This document shows positions 1-11,498 of a stretch of 64,000 nucleotides of DNA, piece after piece (the stretch's first letter is position 1; each line of letters starts with the position of its first letter). Made by a program: the position numbers and the translations under genes. This DNA is from Hsuehochloa calcarea. Its lineage: Eukaryota > Streptophyta > Magnoliopsida > Poales > Poaceae. Under the pieces are notes generated by a model that worked only from the letters and a program-made list of their open reading frames with translations, made no database searches and had not been told where the DNA came from. The DNA is taken from NCBI GenBank assembly GCA_036346395.1, contig CM070602.1, positions 13,773,098-13,837,097 of the forward strand, in the 5' to 3' direction.

Positions 1-492
1 TCCTTCTTTCTCGGACACGTTTGACCGCGCAAAGCATATATCGCGGTACCCGCGCCCATGCGGCACGGACGTGGAACCCGCACCTGATCTGCCCAAACCA
101 ACCCCAGCACGCCGCCCTGCGCCTATTTCAATCCGCGGACCGCGGATCGGATGCCAATCTCGCCTCGGCACATCTCTGTGTTGGTGAGTTGCAACCACCT
201 CGCGCTCCGGCCTTGCGTGCGTAGCGCTCACTCTTCACTCCCCCAGTTCGTCTATTTGCCCCGGCCCCGGCCGTTTCCCTCGTACGGTACCACAGGATAA
301 GGCCTCCCAACCGTCGCTCGTCCACTATCATCCGCCGCTCCCTTAATTCAGTTCCCAGCCTAATTTCTTCTCACGAAAACCCGTAGCAGCCGGCCGTCGA
401 CACAGCCAACGCCGCGCCGAGGAGGGAAGGGCGCAGCCGCGCGGGTTCAATCGAGAGAGCGCGAGAGGAATTAAGTCGATCGGCGGATCGAG
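1..492 (+). promoter_or_regulatory. Upstream region and 5' UTR of cytosolic FBPase
   Basis: GC-rich non-coding sequence before the FBPase start codon at 493. Its last 100 bases are purine/GC rich, as in grass 5' leaders. A TATATA string lies near 37-42, but at about 450 bases from the ATG it cannot be confidently assigned as the core promoter. Short open frames on both strands show no family resemblance. Confidence 0.4.
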
Positions 493-3036
493 ATGGACCA
501 CGCGGCGGAGGCGCAGCGGACGGACCTGATGACGATCACGCGGCACGTGCTCAACGAGCAGAGCCGCCATCCGGAGTCCCGCGGCGACTTCACCATCCTC
601 CTCTCCACATCGTCCTCGGCTGCAAGTTCGTCGCCTCGGCAGTCAGCAAGGCCGGCCTCGCTAAGCTGATCGGCCTCGCCGGCGAGACCAACGTTCAGGC
701 AAGCGCGCGCACCACCTCCCTTCCCGTACATCTTTACTGTTTCTTGTGCATAAACATGTATGCTGCGGATTTCCTCTGTGTCTCCGACAGTGGGCCCCAC
801 TGGCCAGATGGACAAAACTAGTTCTTTGAAAAATCGATCTTACTGACCATGCACCTAAGCATCTCTACGCTCTTGTTGTTTTTATTATCCAAGCGGTGGC
901 CTTTTCTCACTTTGGTTAATTTATTTTGGGACGCGTTGACTTGTAAGAGCTGCAGGGGGAGGAGCAGAAGAAGCTGGATGTGCTGTCCAACGAAGTCTTT
1001 GTCAAGGCGCTCGTCAGCAGCGGCCGCACTGTAATGCACTCTCCTAAGATTAGTAGATCATATGTTTCGCCCACAAAGAATTGGTTTTGTGCCAAAAAAA
1101 AGTTCAATTCTGAACTTAGACAGTGACTTGCCTTTCTGTGCAGTGTGTTCTTGTGTCCGAAGAGAACGAGGAGGCCATATTCGTCAACCCTCCGCTCCGT
1201 GGAAAGTATGTGAATTTAGACAGCTTATGTTCTTCTCACTTCCTTATTGTAGCATGACTTATTTTCTCGAGAACATGTTGTAGTATGACTTATGAGTTAC
1301 ACAAGACCAGTGTTGTTCTGTCTAATCAGAAGCTGCATGGGTTGCCTTTCTGTTCAGGTACTGCGTTTGTTTCGATCCGCTGGATGGATCCTCCAATATC
1401 GACTGCGGTGTCTCCATCGGAACGGTATGTGTTAACTGATTGTCAGAGCTGATCACCTGTGATTTCAACGAGGAACCGCCTTATAAAGCAGAGAAATGGA
1501 CTAATCTGTATGCTAACAAAAGAGGCCATGTTTACTGAAGATGCTGACACTAATGGTCTGCGAGAAATCTGGTCTACTCGTTGTCCGGCTGTCGAATTGA
1601 ACTAACTTATGGAGAACAAACCACAGAACAAATAGACTTTTAGCTCATCTAGTTTCAATTACAAGAGATTATTTTGAGAAACAGATCCAGCGAAATCCCT
1701 TAAGGTCATTACAGGTTATCTTCTGTTCTGTTTTATAGATCTTTGGGATTTACATGATTAAAGATGAGGACAATGTGACTTTGGACGATGTACTGCAACC
1801 TGGAACAAACATGCTTGCTGCTGGCTATTGCATGTACGGGAGTTCATGCACGGTACTTATGTCTCTTAAATCCATTTCCGCTTCAAATATCTCACTACTC
1901 TTCTTCCTAAATTGACTGGCTCTGATTTACGACAGCTTGTGTTAAGCACTGGAAATGGAGTAAACGGTTTCACCTTGATCCTTCCCTTGGGGAGTTCATA
2001 CTGACTCATCCAAACATCAAGGTTTGTGATACAACAATGTAGTTGTTATTATTTTTAGTTGATTGGTCCTTCATTGGAACAATACACAGATTTTTTTATA
2101 CCTATATGTTTTATGCTTCTTTCTTGTGCAGATACCGAAGAAAGGGAAGATCTATTCAGTCAATGAAGGGAATGCCAAAAACTGGGATGTGCCTACAGCG
2201 AAGTATGAGGCCTCATTTTTTGCTTACAAAATATTGCAGTTTCTTACGAAGTTAAGCTGTATTTTCCGGCCAACGTTGCAGGTTTGTGGAGGAATGCAAA
2301 TTTCCCCATGATGGTTCGTCACCTAAATCTTTAAGATACATTGGAAGGTTAGTCTTTCAGTCGATTATCATCTGACAGAAGCGACATGATCATCTCCAAA
2401 TGAGCTCTTATTTTATTGAACTTAATGATTGTGTTATGTTGTTCTGCTCCTTCTGGATGATCTACAGTATGGTTGCTGATGTCCACCGTACCTTGCTATA
2501 TGGAGGCATATTTTTGTACCCTGCGGACAAGAAAAGCCCAAACGGAAAACTCCGGTATGTGGATGCTAATAATCTCTTTCATAATATATCCAAACTGCTA
2601 ATAGATATACATTCCTGAAGCTGGTTGCATGTGGTATGGCAGTGTTCTGTATGAAGTTTTCCCAATGTCATTCCTGATGGAGAAAGCTGGAGGCCAGGCT
2701 TTCACAGGCAAACAACGGGTGCGCTGTTTTTCAGTTCTTCTTGTCAGAACAATATTTTCAGACTTCAAATATTGATACTATGTCACTTCCTCTTATTCTA
2801 ATAATAGCATATTTCAACTTACACGTACAATTTAACAAAAACCACAGTATCTTAACTTTGCATGTTCTTACCTTTCCTTGGCGCACCATCACTGAAAAGC
2901 TGTTGCTGCATTTACACTGCAGGCCCTTGAACTTGTTCCCACTAAGATTCATCAGAGATCTCCAATATTTCTTGGGAGCTACGATGATGTGGAGGAGATC
3001 AAATCATTGTACGCTTCAGAGTCAAACACCGCCTGA
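493..3036 (+). CDS. Cytosolic fructose-1,6-bisphosphatase, 11 exons, two frame-breaking one-base losses
   Basis: Hydrolyses fructose-1,6-bisphosphate to fructose-6-phosphate and Pi, a committed step of cytosolic sucrose synthesis and gluconeogenesis. Exons read by eye: 493-698, 956-1030, 1144-1205, 1358-1424, 1739-1852, 1936-2021, 2132-2202, 2282-2347, 2468-2554, 2643-2718, 2923-3036 (TGA). Recognisable blocks are DLMTITRHVLNEQSR (exon 1), the metal-binding FDPLDGSSNIDCGVSIGT (exon 4), AAGYCMYGSSCT (exon 5), MVADVHRTLLYGGIF (exon 9) and MEKAGGQAFTG (exon 10). There is no transit peptide, so this is the cytosolic form. Intron 1 has a GC donor (AG|GCAAG); the other introns are GT-AG. A C appears missing at about 606 (TCCCAC expected, TCCAC present) and a G at about 1977 (TTGGAT expected, TTGAT present). 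With both restored the model gives about 341 residues, the usual family length. It is either a recent pseudogene or an intact gene with consensus errors; I favour errors. Confidence 0.9.
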
Positions 3037-4091
3037 TCTGAGTGCCTGAAGACACATAAATCATCCTCCGCATTATAACAGGATTGATTAGATATTTATT
3101 TTCTGTTCTCGGCCTTAATGTAAAAAATCATTATACAGATTCTCTACAACAACTTCATAAGGAATCAAGACCTATGCTTCTTACAAAGTTTTACTGGCAC
3201 ATATTACATACTCTCGAGATCCCTTGCAAAATATAATCTGGAATTTTCTAGGAATGTACATACGAAGACACGTTACTTATGTTACAGTTGTCGGTTTGCA
3301 AAATTCTAATCTAAAAAAAATCAGCGGTGGAAAAACTTTGTGCATAAAAGTAGGCAGGGTTGTCCAACTTTGAAAACATGTTAGAAACGCCATCAGGAAT
3401 TGGGAATCTGCTTGCTGCTTAAAACCTGTTCTCAACTTGTTTCTGAGTTTTTATATTACCAGTCGCATCATGTCTTAATGTTTTGTGTCAAACTATCTGC
3501 TTCTCAACAGTCTGGTACGACAAACAGTTGAGAGGTAAAATTTTGAATCTCCCAGAACCCTTTGTACTATTGATCTTGTGCAATACTGTTAGAATGTCAC
3601 TACTATTCATGAGTCTTATGATTTGCCAAATTATATATCTTAGTGTCGCATCAGAGTGAGGATGTTAATGCAAGTCTACAACCAATTCTTTGTCTAATTG
3701 TACCTCAAGGTGATCTCGCAGTTAGTGCATGACTACATTGTTGCTCAACAGATATAAGATTTTCAATCAGCTATTGTGCAGACATCCAGGCAAGAACAAC
3801 TCAACCAAATACCACAATAACACAGATTACCATATTATTTGTCTGTTCCAGCAAAAAACTGTAGAAGAGGAGTACATGAACCAAACCACAACATCATGGA
3901 GACAGATTTCCACAAAGAAACAGACTCAATACTTCGCTGGGAAAAGATGGCTAATACGGACTAATGAAGAAATGCAGAAATACAGACTCATGTAACTTGG
4001 CTGTTCATCAGATCTCAAATGTTCTGATGGAACTCTTTGCTTTATGCCTTTATATCATAGAAGGACGGGTAAAGAAAAACCGGGACGGGCT
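3037..4091. other. Intergenic region between convergent FBPase and PPase genes
   Basis: AT-rich sequence holding the 3' UTRs of both converging genes. The open frames here (for example 3729-3995) show no conserved motif and have the base composition of untranslated DNA. No RNA gene or transposon ends were recognised. Confidence 0.5.
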
Positions 4092-5770
4092 CTACTGCCG
4101 CAAGCTCTGCAGAATGTATTGCGCATACAGATCCCTGCAAAGAGTTAAAGCAATTTATCTCAATACAAATTGACACCATCAAGTCTCCAATTTTATAAGA
4201 CTACATATATCATCATCCATAATGATCAGAACTTACATGGAGTAATGGATGGCATCACGAGCAGCAGTAGCGGGCAAGAACTCATTGACAGCCACCTCCT
4301 TGTTCTCATTCTTCTTATCTGAATGATTTGATCAAGAGCCACACAATTGAAGCAAAAGTACTATTTGAAAAAGAGAGAGAAATTATATGAAATGAGACAG
4401 CGGGCATACAGTCTTCAAAGAAACGCCGGATCTCCTGAAGGCGATGCGGAGAAAGCTCGCTGAGATGATTATAGTGGCGGTACTCGGATCGCCGGCACAG
4501 ACGGCTATGATCTTGTCATCTTTCTCTCCTGTTCCGAAAGTTGAAGTGTACTGCATGTTAGTTTGGTGCTGATACGTACCTTGGCAAAGACTGACTGACG
4601 CAGAGATGAATGGATGAAATTGCCTACCTGATCTATCATAGGCATGAGACCGATGGCCCTGGCTCGAGGAAGGAACCGGGAACAACTGGTTCCTGGTTAC
4701 ATATAACATGCAGTCGTTAATTTTTAGAGAAATACAGTACAGAACTGTGAGCTTTGTACAGATTTACGCTAATCCTGATGAAAGTATCGGTTCACCTGCA
4801 TGAGGACTAGGACATCCATGGGGTCGTTGTCTTCGCAGAGGGTTCGAGGAATGAAGCCGTAATTGTGAGGGTAGACCACAGAGGAGTACAGAATTCGATC
4901 CACCTGTCAAGGTTTGAGGTTTCAGCGTACCGGAAATATATCAGACGGATGTTGGGTTATGTTATCAGGTCTATCCGTCTATATGATCATGCGAGAAGAG
5001 AAAGTTTCACAGAGCATCAAATGCGTGGATGTGGATGAGTCGTTGCAGACCTTGATGAGCCCTGTTTTCTTGTCGAGCTCGTACTTCACCTTGCTCCCCT
5101 TCGTGATCTCCACTACCTGTTCCATGGATCCATTGAACCGAGTTGCTTCAGAATTCAGATGCCAAAGTGAAAACCGACCATGAGCATTGCAAGATATATC
5201 CAGAGATAAAATTCCCCGGTTACCGGCCGGGGTCTGGGATCCAAAATCCCGACTAGTTTTTTCGGGTTTTGCAATTTTAAATTTTAAATTTTGAATTTCA
5301 GTTGATTTTTAAGTAAATTCAAACGAAATTCAATGAGGTTTTTTCCTGGAAAACCGGTAACCGGCCGGTTACCATTCCTGCCCCCCGGCCGGGATTCGGT
5401 CCGGTAACGGTTTTTTTATCCCTGGATATATCTCATTCATGCAAGTTTCATCATGTAGCTGCCACTGGGCATTGGCATTACGGGAAGGAGATACTTACAA
5501 CGTTGAACACGGCCGGAGCTCCAGGACCTGCATCACGAACAGTTGTCCCCCATTAGCACTGCAACTCCAGCAGCTTTGGATCTGAATTCTCTGATCAACA
5601 AAGTTTCGCGAGGACTACTCACCGATCTCAAGATCGTGCCAGGGGTGGGCGGCGACGGACCGCCGGGATAGGGACGAGAGGATCCTCTCGTTCAGCCGCG
5701 GCGCCGGACCCTTCTGCTCCAGCTCCAGCTCCTCGGCGGCGTGCCCATTGGCTTCGTTCTCCTGGCTCAT
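4092..5770 (-). CDS. Soluble inorganic pyrophosphatase (family I), 8 exons, three one-base losses
   Basis: Cytosolic Mg-dependent enzyme that splits PPi to two Pi. Exons (minus strand, 5' to 3'): 5770-5623, 5527-5499, 5116-5051, 4903-4796, 4692-4628, 4528-4410, 4318-4237, 4134-4092 (TAG). Signature pieces are APRLNERILSSLSRRSVAAH (exon 1), VEITKGSKVKYELDKKTGLI (exon 3), the active-site stretch CEDNDPMDVLVLMQ (exon 4), GEKDDKIIAVCAGDP (exon 6) and the C-terminal LYAQYILQSLRQ (exon 8). The start was chosen as the in-frame Met beginning MSQENEANGHAAEE; an upstream in-frame Met exists, but the family begins here. One base appears lost at about 4667 (exon 5), one at the exon 6 acceptor near 4528 (GGG to GG) and one at about 4485 (exon 6). 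Restored length is about 221 residues, normal for plant soluble PPases. Intron 2 carries a MITE. Confidence 0.88.
5201..5424. mobile_element. hAT-type MITE in intron 2 of the pyrophosphatase gene
   Basis: 224-bp element with terminal inverted repeats: the left end reads CAGAGATAAAATTCCCCGG, and the right end reads inward as CAGGGATAAAAAAACCG. It is flanked on both sides by the 8-bp direct repeat GATATATC (5193-5200 and 5425-5432). An 8-bp target duplication and CAGRG termini are typical of the hAT superfamily. Inside are several copies of the palindromic core ACCGGCCGGTTACC, enough for strong hairpins. It has no coding capacity. It lies fully inside the intron and leaves the splice sites untouched. 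Confidence 0.85.
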
Positions 5771-6500
5771 TTTTCTCAAAAAATCCCCACGACACGGATC
5801 ACTTCTGCGCTCTTGTGCTGCGTATTTGCGTGTGCAGTTGCTCGATCGATGGGCACTGGACGACCGCAACGTTCGTGGCGCGGTGTGCATATATAGGAAG
5901 CGAGGTGGGGGAGCGCGCGCTTAACGCGTCGACCGGAGGCGTAGGCGGCATGCACGCATGCGGGAACTGGGATGCGGTGCCGGTGCGGTGCAGCGCCGGG
6001 GTGGGAGGGAAGCTTCCTCTCGCGCGCACGTCGGCTGTGTCCGAGTTTCGAGCTGGTCGTGTCGTCGTTATCCAATCCCCCCCGATAGGTGGCGCGGCCC
6101 GCGGGGACGCGTCCAAACCGAACCGACAGGGTCCTCTCCGGTCCCCGGCTCCCCGCTCTCATTCGGAAACTCGGCAATTGGCAATGCAGAATTGCAGAAA
6201 TGCTACGAATCTCCTTCACTCTTGCGCTAATGCAATGTCCATGGATGAAAGCATCTACTACAGTACTATGATACTATCAACGCTGTACCATGATGCTCTG
6301 GAAAAAAGGTTAAATCTTTTTTAATTGCCAGTTGGGCTAAAGAAATAGTATTGCCATCTGCCACATTTTTGGGTTCGTGATTGGGCATTGCTCCCGGAAA
6401 GAATGCTAGAGGAAAAGAAGTCGTGATGCGCATGTAAATCAATGTGGCGCACCTAGTGGTGATGCAGTTCATGGATTTACATGGAAACGCTCGGAGTCAG
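5771..6500 (-). promoter_or_regulatory. Pyrophosphatase promoter region
   Basis: GC-rich sequence directly upstream of the minus-strand PPase start. A good TATA box candidate (TATATATG on the minus strand) sits at about 5888-5895, near 120 bases before the ATG at 5770. Several CG-rich open frames on both strands overlap here, but none resembles a known protein. I read them as GC-driven artefacts. Confidence 0.5.
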
Positions 6501-7089
6501 AGGGGTGGTTTCGTGGTATCCCCAATTATTAGCACAGGATTAATTACATCTCGGAGTTCCGAGACAACATGACAAGGATCAGGATCAGATTAATCGCTGT
6601 AAACTTTGGGGAGTTTTGCCGAGTTGTAAGTGTTGAGAAACCGTTGTTGACGAGTTTAGTCGAACGATTACCTCTGAACAAATTTAGAATCGCAAGAACA
6701 ATGCAAGAACATAAAAACAGAATAGTCGATTGAACATAGAGATATAAGGGGAATTCTGGCTTTTCTTTATTGTTCTTCTGTAAAACTGTAATACAATGGT
6801 TTGGAGTTCTCCCGTTATATAGTCTACTAGAAGAATAAGGAACCCACCATGGGTCAGGCCTGCCTGGCTTGGTCCCGTTTCTTTAAAACCCCCTTTGGGC
6901 ACTCATTTATCATGTTCACGTCTCAGCCAAAACTCTATAAAAGTTCATGTAAAAATTTAAAGAAAGAGTACATAAAACATGTCTTCTCATGTCTTTAATT
7001 GCCTCATTAAAAACTTTAGCCGAGAAATTTCGAAAAACTCGTATAGGGAAAACAAAATTTGTAAAAGCTTTGTGATAATCACTTAGTCG
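6501..7089. other. Uncharacterised repeat-like sequence left of the copia element
   Basis: AT-rich, no protein gene. The stretch around 6660-6910 has the look of a decayed LTR terminus, but I found no matching partner in the window. It forms the left flank of the copia insertion at 7095. Confidence 0.3.
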
Positions 7090-7094
7090 CACGC

Positions 7095-8874
7095 TGTTGG
7101 ACCGAAAAGACGACTAGAGGGGGGTGAATAGGAGCACGATCACTTTTTCCCAAATAATGAATTCAACACAATTTCACTCCAATAGCTATTAGAAGCTATG
7201 AAGATCAATATACCAATCTGATAAATGAAGACTAGTATTGAATCCAATTAAATCCCTAAGCAAAATAACAAAATCAACTAAGATTATCAAATCACACCGC
7301 AGGCGGTCGACCTCGACTGACCCAACCGGTTGGACCGATTGTCGCGCGGTCACGATCCATTGCAGTCTTGGCGGTCGGACCGCTCAAAATCGGTCCGATC
7401 GGTGCGATGGGCGATCCGACCGGCAGCTCCGAACCGATCTCAAACAAGAAAATCACCGATGACGAAGTTGCAATTAGGTCAAACTTTTGATTCTAACCTC
7501 CAATCTTTACGAAACTTTGCACACACCTTCTCTATGCTATTGAGGACCTATTCCAATCGAATATTATGATAATTCTTGGATAGATCCCGAGCAATTGCCA
7601 ATTGAATAATGATGGTCTAAAACCGGGCAAGAACGAAAACTTGATCCTAATGCTTGTTCGTGAGTGATTGAAGATCAAGATGATTCTAGATAGATTCACA
7701 CATATCACAGCAAGCTAATTTATGTGAAAGAATCAATCACAAATTCGCGGATCAAAGAAAGTCCTAAAATCACGAAATTGAAAGCAAGAACGAAAGAGAC
7801 TTATCTCAAGCAAACCTTGCATAGATTAAGAACGTGATCGTTCTTTGGATTACACCCACACCATCATGGATCGCTGGTCAATCCAAGATCACAAACTTCA
7901 CCTCAAACCATGAAAAGCCCTAGCCTCCACCTCAACTCCCCCTAAGCCAATTAGGGTTTGAAAACAACAAAAGAGGTGAAAAACAGCGAGAGCAGGGGTG
8001 CAGCCCCTACCTCCTCCTATTTATAGTGGAGGCCTAGAAACCTCTAGGGTTTGACACAATTGGGCTCCCGTTAAGGCCCACTAACAAACGGGTCACATAC
8101 GCACGCTTTGCAAAGCGCCGTTTTAACCTTTTGACCTAAACCGCTTCACCATGCGCCATGGATTTGCCAATAGGTCACCCTTGTCCATCTTGTGTCACGC
8201 TTGAGTCGTTGACTCACCCGCATCGTCGATCGCTCGACCTCAACTCTCCAAGTCTAGTCCCGATCCTCCTCGCCGTTGACCGTCGTTGACCACCAAGCTA
8301 CCTGCACAACCATAGACAAGCAAACACGAATTCGGGAACAAGTTCTTCACAACTTGACCCATGTTAGTCAAAACATGCATCATGCAAACCATATGCCACG
8401 ATACCAATGACTTTGACCTAACAAATCAACATCGCCACGGTTGGCCGACGTTCAAGTAGAAACCGGCTCGACCGCTCCATGTGAGCGGCTGGACCGCCTC
8501 TCGCCGGCCGGACCGCCTCCTTGAGTCGGTCGGACCGCCCCTGGACTTAGCCAAATTCATGCCCTCAAATTCAAACCTTCGAAACTTAAAATGAATAGAA
8601 CTTCTTCGAGACTCCAAAATCATGAGACCAAGTGCATTGGGATCCCTCACTTGCCTACAACACCTATTTTGGCACACTGCTTTGACCACTTTTAGGTCAC
8701 AAACGGTCCGACCGATTTGGGACCTGGCCGGATCATCATGCTATGGCCTGGCCGGACCGCCCCGCCCGTAATGCCTCAAGCTTTGTCGAAAACTCGTGAA
8801 ACGACAAACCGTAAACACCATTGCCAATTGTCACATCATCCTAAGATCTCGAACATATCCCCATGATATCCACA
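7095..8874 (-). repeat. 3' LTR of the copia element
   Basis: 1780-bp terminal repeat matching 13354-15185. It carries the LTR core promoter candidate CTATAAATAG (minus strand) at 8018-8027. Short palindromes of the type GGTCGGACCG recur in two clusters (about 7300-7450 and 8440-8770). Compared with the other LTR it has lost many one- to few-base pieces, mostly within those clusters. Confidence 0.92.
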
Positions 8875-10720
8875 ATCTCCCCTTGATGAACACATTGGCA
8901 ATTATCCGAAAAATGTAAGTAAGAGGTTTGAAAACGAGTTTACTCGCAGCTGCACAAAGGCACAACTTGGTCCATAAGCAAGAAAAAGCAATGTAAATGA
9001 CCAAGCCGGCATCAGAATAGTATAGGCATGTGAGACAAGGCAAAAGAAAGCATAAAAACTTTGATTTCCAGAAAAGGGTCAAAATTCTCACATGAGGTCC
9101 ATATGAAAGAACAATTGTTCAATTTACCTATAATCATTGTGAGGATAAAAGAATGCAATTCAAGTTCAGAATATTCAATAAGACAATAAGAATGCAACTC
9201 AAGAACTCCCCTCACTATGATCCTCAAATTTCGTAAATTTTCAAATTTTGATTTCTCCCCTTTGTATAATCTTCTCCCCAACAATGAAATATCTTCTCAT
9301 TAACACATCTTCTCCCCTTGACAATGGATTCATCAAGGAATCACGCCTTCCTCTCATCCGGAGATAACAAATGTAGAATAAAGAAAGAAGCAGAAACATA
9401 AAGAGGAGTATGCATGAAGTGCAATGGAGTGGCTTCATTTTTGTATTTTTCAATTTTTGATTACAAGAAGCTTTGGAGATTACCCAAAAGAGCTAGCCAG
9501 TATTTCTAATATTGCACAAACAGCATATCAAGCTTGACAGCGCTAGTAAGATCATGGTAAGACATGTATATCAAAGCTAAGCACAAAGGCTCAAAAGTAA
9601 AGCAGTAGATTTGATCAATTTAAGCAACGCTTCAAATTCAACAAGTTCATCAACAGGGATCCTAAAGTGAAATTGGCCATGTCAAAATGTCAAAGTGAGA
9701 TCAAAAATCTAACAAAGACCACATTAAGAGTCAATCAGGTCCTATATTGAATCATTTTGCTCAATATTTTGTAAAAGCCCATTTGTCAATATTTTTCTCA
9801 TATGCATTGAATATTGAAGTTGACTAATGATCTAACTTAGTGACAAGATCCTGGACTAGGAGCCATCCACAAACTCATCCTAAGCTTCGAGCAGAAGTTG
9901 ATTAAAGGTATATCTTAGTAAAGAAGATCCTGGACTAGGAGCCATCCACAAACTCTTTCTAAGCTTCTACCAGGGCGATAAATCTTGAGGTTCATGTCAT
10001 TTCTGACAAGCAGTCCCCATGAGATCATCTGGTTCATCAAACTATCTCCAACTTCATGTCATTTGACAAGCAGTCTCGTAAGAATAGTTTGGCACAATTT
10101 AAGCATAAGACAATCTTGATTTTCATTTTTCACATGAGCAGTTTTAGATTCTCAAGAACATAAAAACTCAAGTAATGGTCAATTTTAGATCAAAGAGCTA
10201 ACAAAGCAATTCTGACAGGGCCAATGTCACAAGAGGAGCACTAATTGCGCAACTCGCTAAAACATCCACAAATTGCAATTTCTTAGTTCGAGTTGTTTTA
10301 AAGTTCTAGCTCATATAGCAAAGACTTAGATACACATGTAAAAGCATGATAATTCTAGCAAGTCAAAGAACTGGACATGACATTGAGCACGAATTGAAGT
10401 ACTAAAGCTCCAAAGGGTAATAGGCAAAGCTTCATCAATTTTAAAAGATAAGCAGAAAAACTTATATTACAATGCATCTTTTTTGAATTTTTCATACCAC
10501 TTGTTGTATTTTTCATATGAATGCAATAAAAAGCCTAAAAACCTAAAAAGTTCAAAAAGATCACTAAGTTCAGAAAAAGAACAATAAAAGATCAAAAGAA
10601 CAAGGAAAGATCAGAAAGGATCAAACTCCCCCTCAAACCAACCCATAAGGATAAATTACCCCTAACTCGCTTCTCAAGGTGGCAAACCTAGTTGGGTCTA
10701 AAGGTTTGGTGAGGATAAAG
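8875..10720 (-). other. Non-coding 3' part of the copia element
   Basis: AT-rich internal region between the gag frames and the 3' LTR, where an autonomous copia would carry integrase to RNase H. No such domain is readable in any frame. It contains a direct repeat of about 40 bases (9847-9885 and 9926-9964, spacing 79) and a second short repeated block around AAGCAGTC (about 10005-10070). Confidence 0.6.
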
Positions 10721-11047
10721 TCAAAAGAGAAGAGAAGTGCCTAGTGAGTGACAATCGCCTGAGATACTCTTCCTATCTAGCCGACAGCCAGCACAAACAG
10801 GATAAGAAAAACCCCCGAATGGACAAGGCTGAAAAACAGAAATACCAAATGCCATATAAGAGGGTAGAGTGTAAGTACCTGAATATGAGCTTAAAGGCCT
10901 GGCGATGGGAAGTTCTTGGAGATGCTTGAAACCCGTCGACCGCGTGAAGGAGGTGAACCATCTTGAGTCTCCAGTCATATAACGTGAACAGCCGGAGTCA
11001 ACAAAGCACGTGCTCTTCCTCTTTCCGCGGCAATCCTGAAAAATCAA
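10721..11047 (-). pseudogene. Protease stump of the copia element
   Basis: A minus-strand frame contains CFVDSGCSRYMTGDSRWFTS, the start of a copia aspartic protease with its catalytic D-S-G (family pattern: L/V-D-S-G-C-x-x-H-M-T-G). Homology stops soon after this point and the rest of pol is missing. The frame is therefore a remnant marking where a large internal deletion begins. Confidence 0.7.
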
Positions 11048-11498
11048 GGCACAGAAGAACGATGTGTCTCGACATCAAGTTAGTTAAACAAGACTTGGGA
11101 ACCCAGTACTGAGACACACGTCTGCGAGTAGTATGCAAAGCAGAAGTGTTATCCTTGATTCTATTTGCATTCCTATCATGAGTAATGGTCACAAGAACAT
11201 GAGAATTATCCTGTCTAGGAGCATGATGATAAGCATGTGAAACAAATCCTAACCCAGGTTTATTCTTTTCAAAATGACCATGTCTCATAAAAGCTTTAGG
11301 TTGAGTGGATGAAATACTAGCAAAATTTTTCTTATTATTTTTCAACCTACGTCAACAAAACTCAATCAAATGCCCATTTTTCTTGCAATAAGTGCAATGG
11401 TACTTGTACCACTAGAAGAAGCACCCTTTGAATTAACACACGGTTGGGCAAAACTGCAGATTTAAAAGAGGTTTTTGCGAGTTGGGTTTTGAATTCAA

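Noticed and set aside
5815..6324. 169-codon plus-strand frame and overlapping frames upstream of PPase
   Set aside because: GC-rich promoter region with open frames on both strands; no homology recognised.
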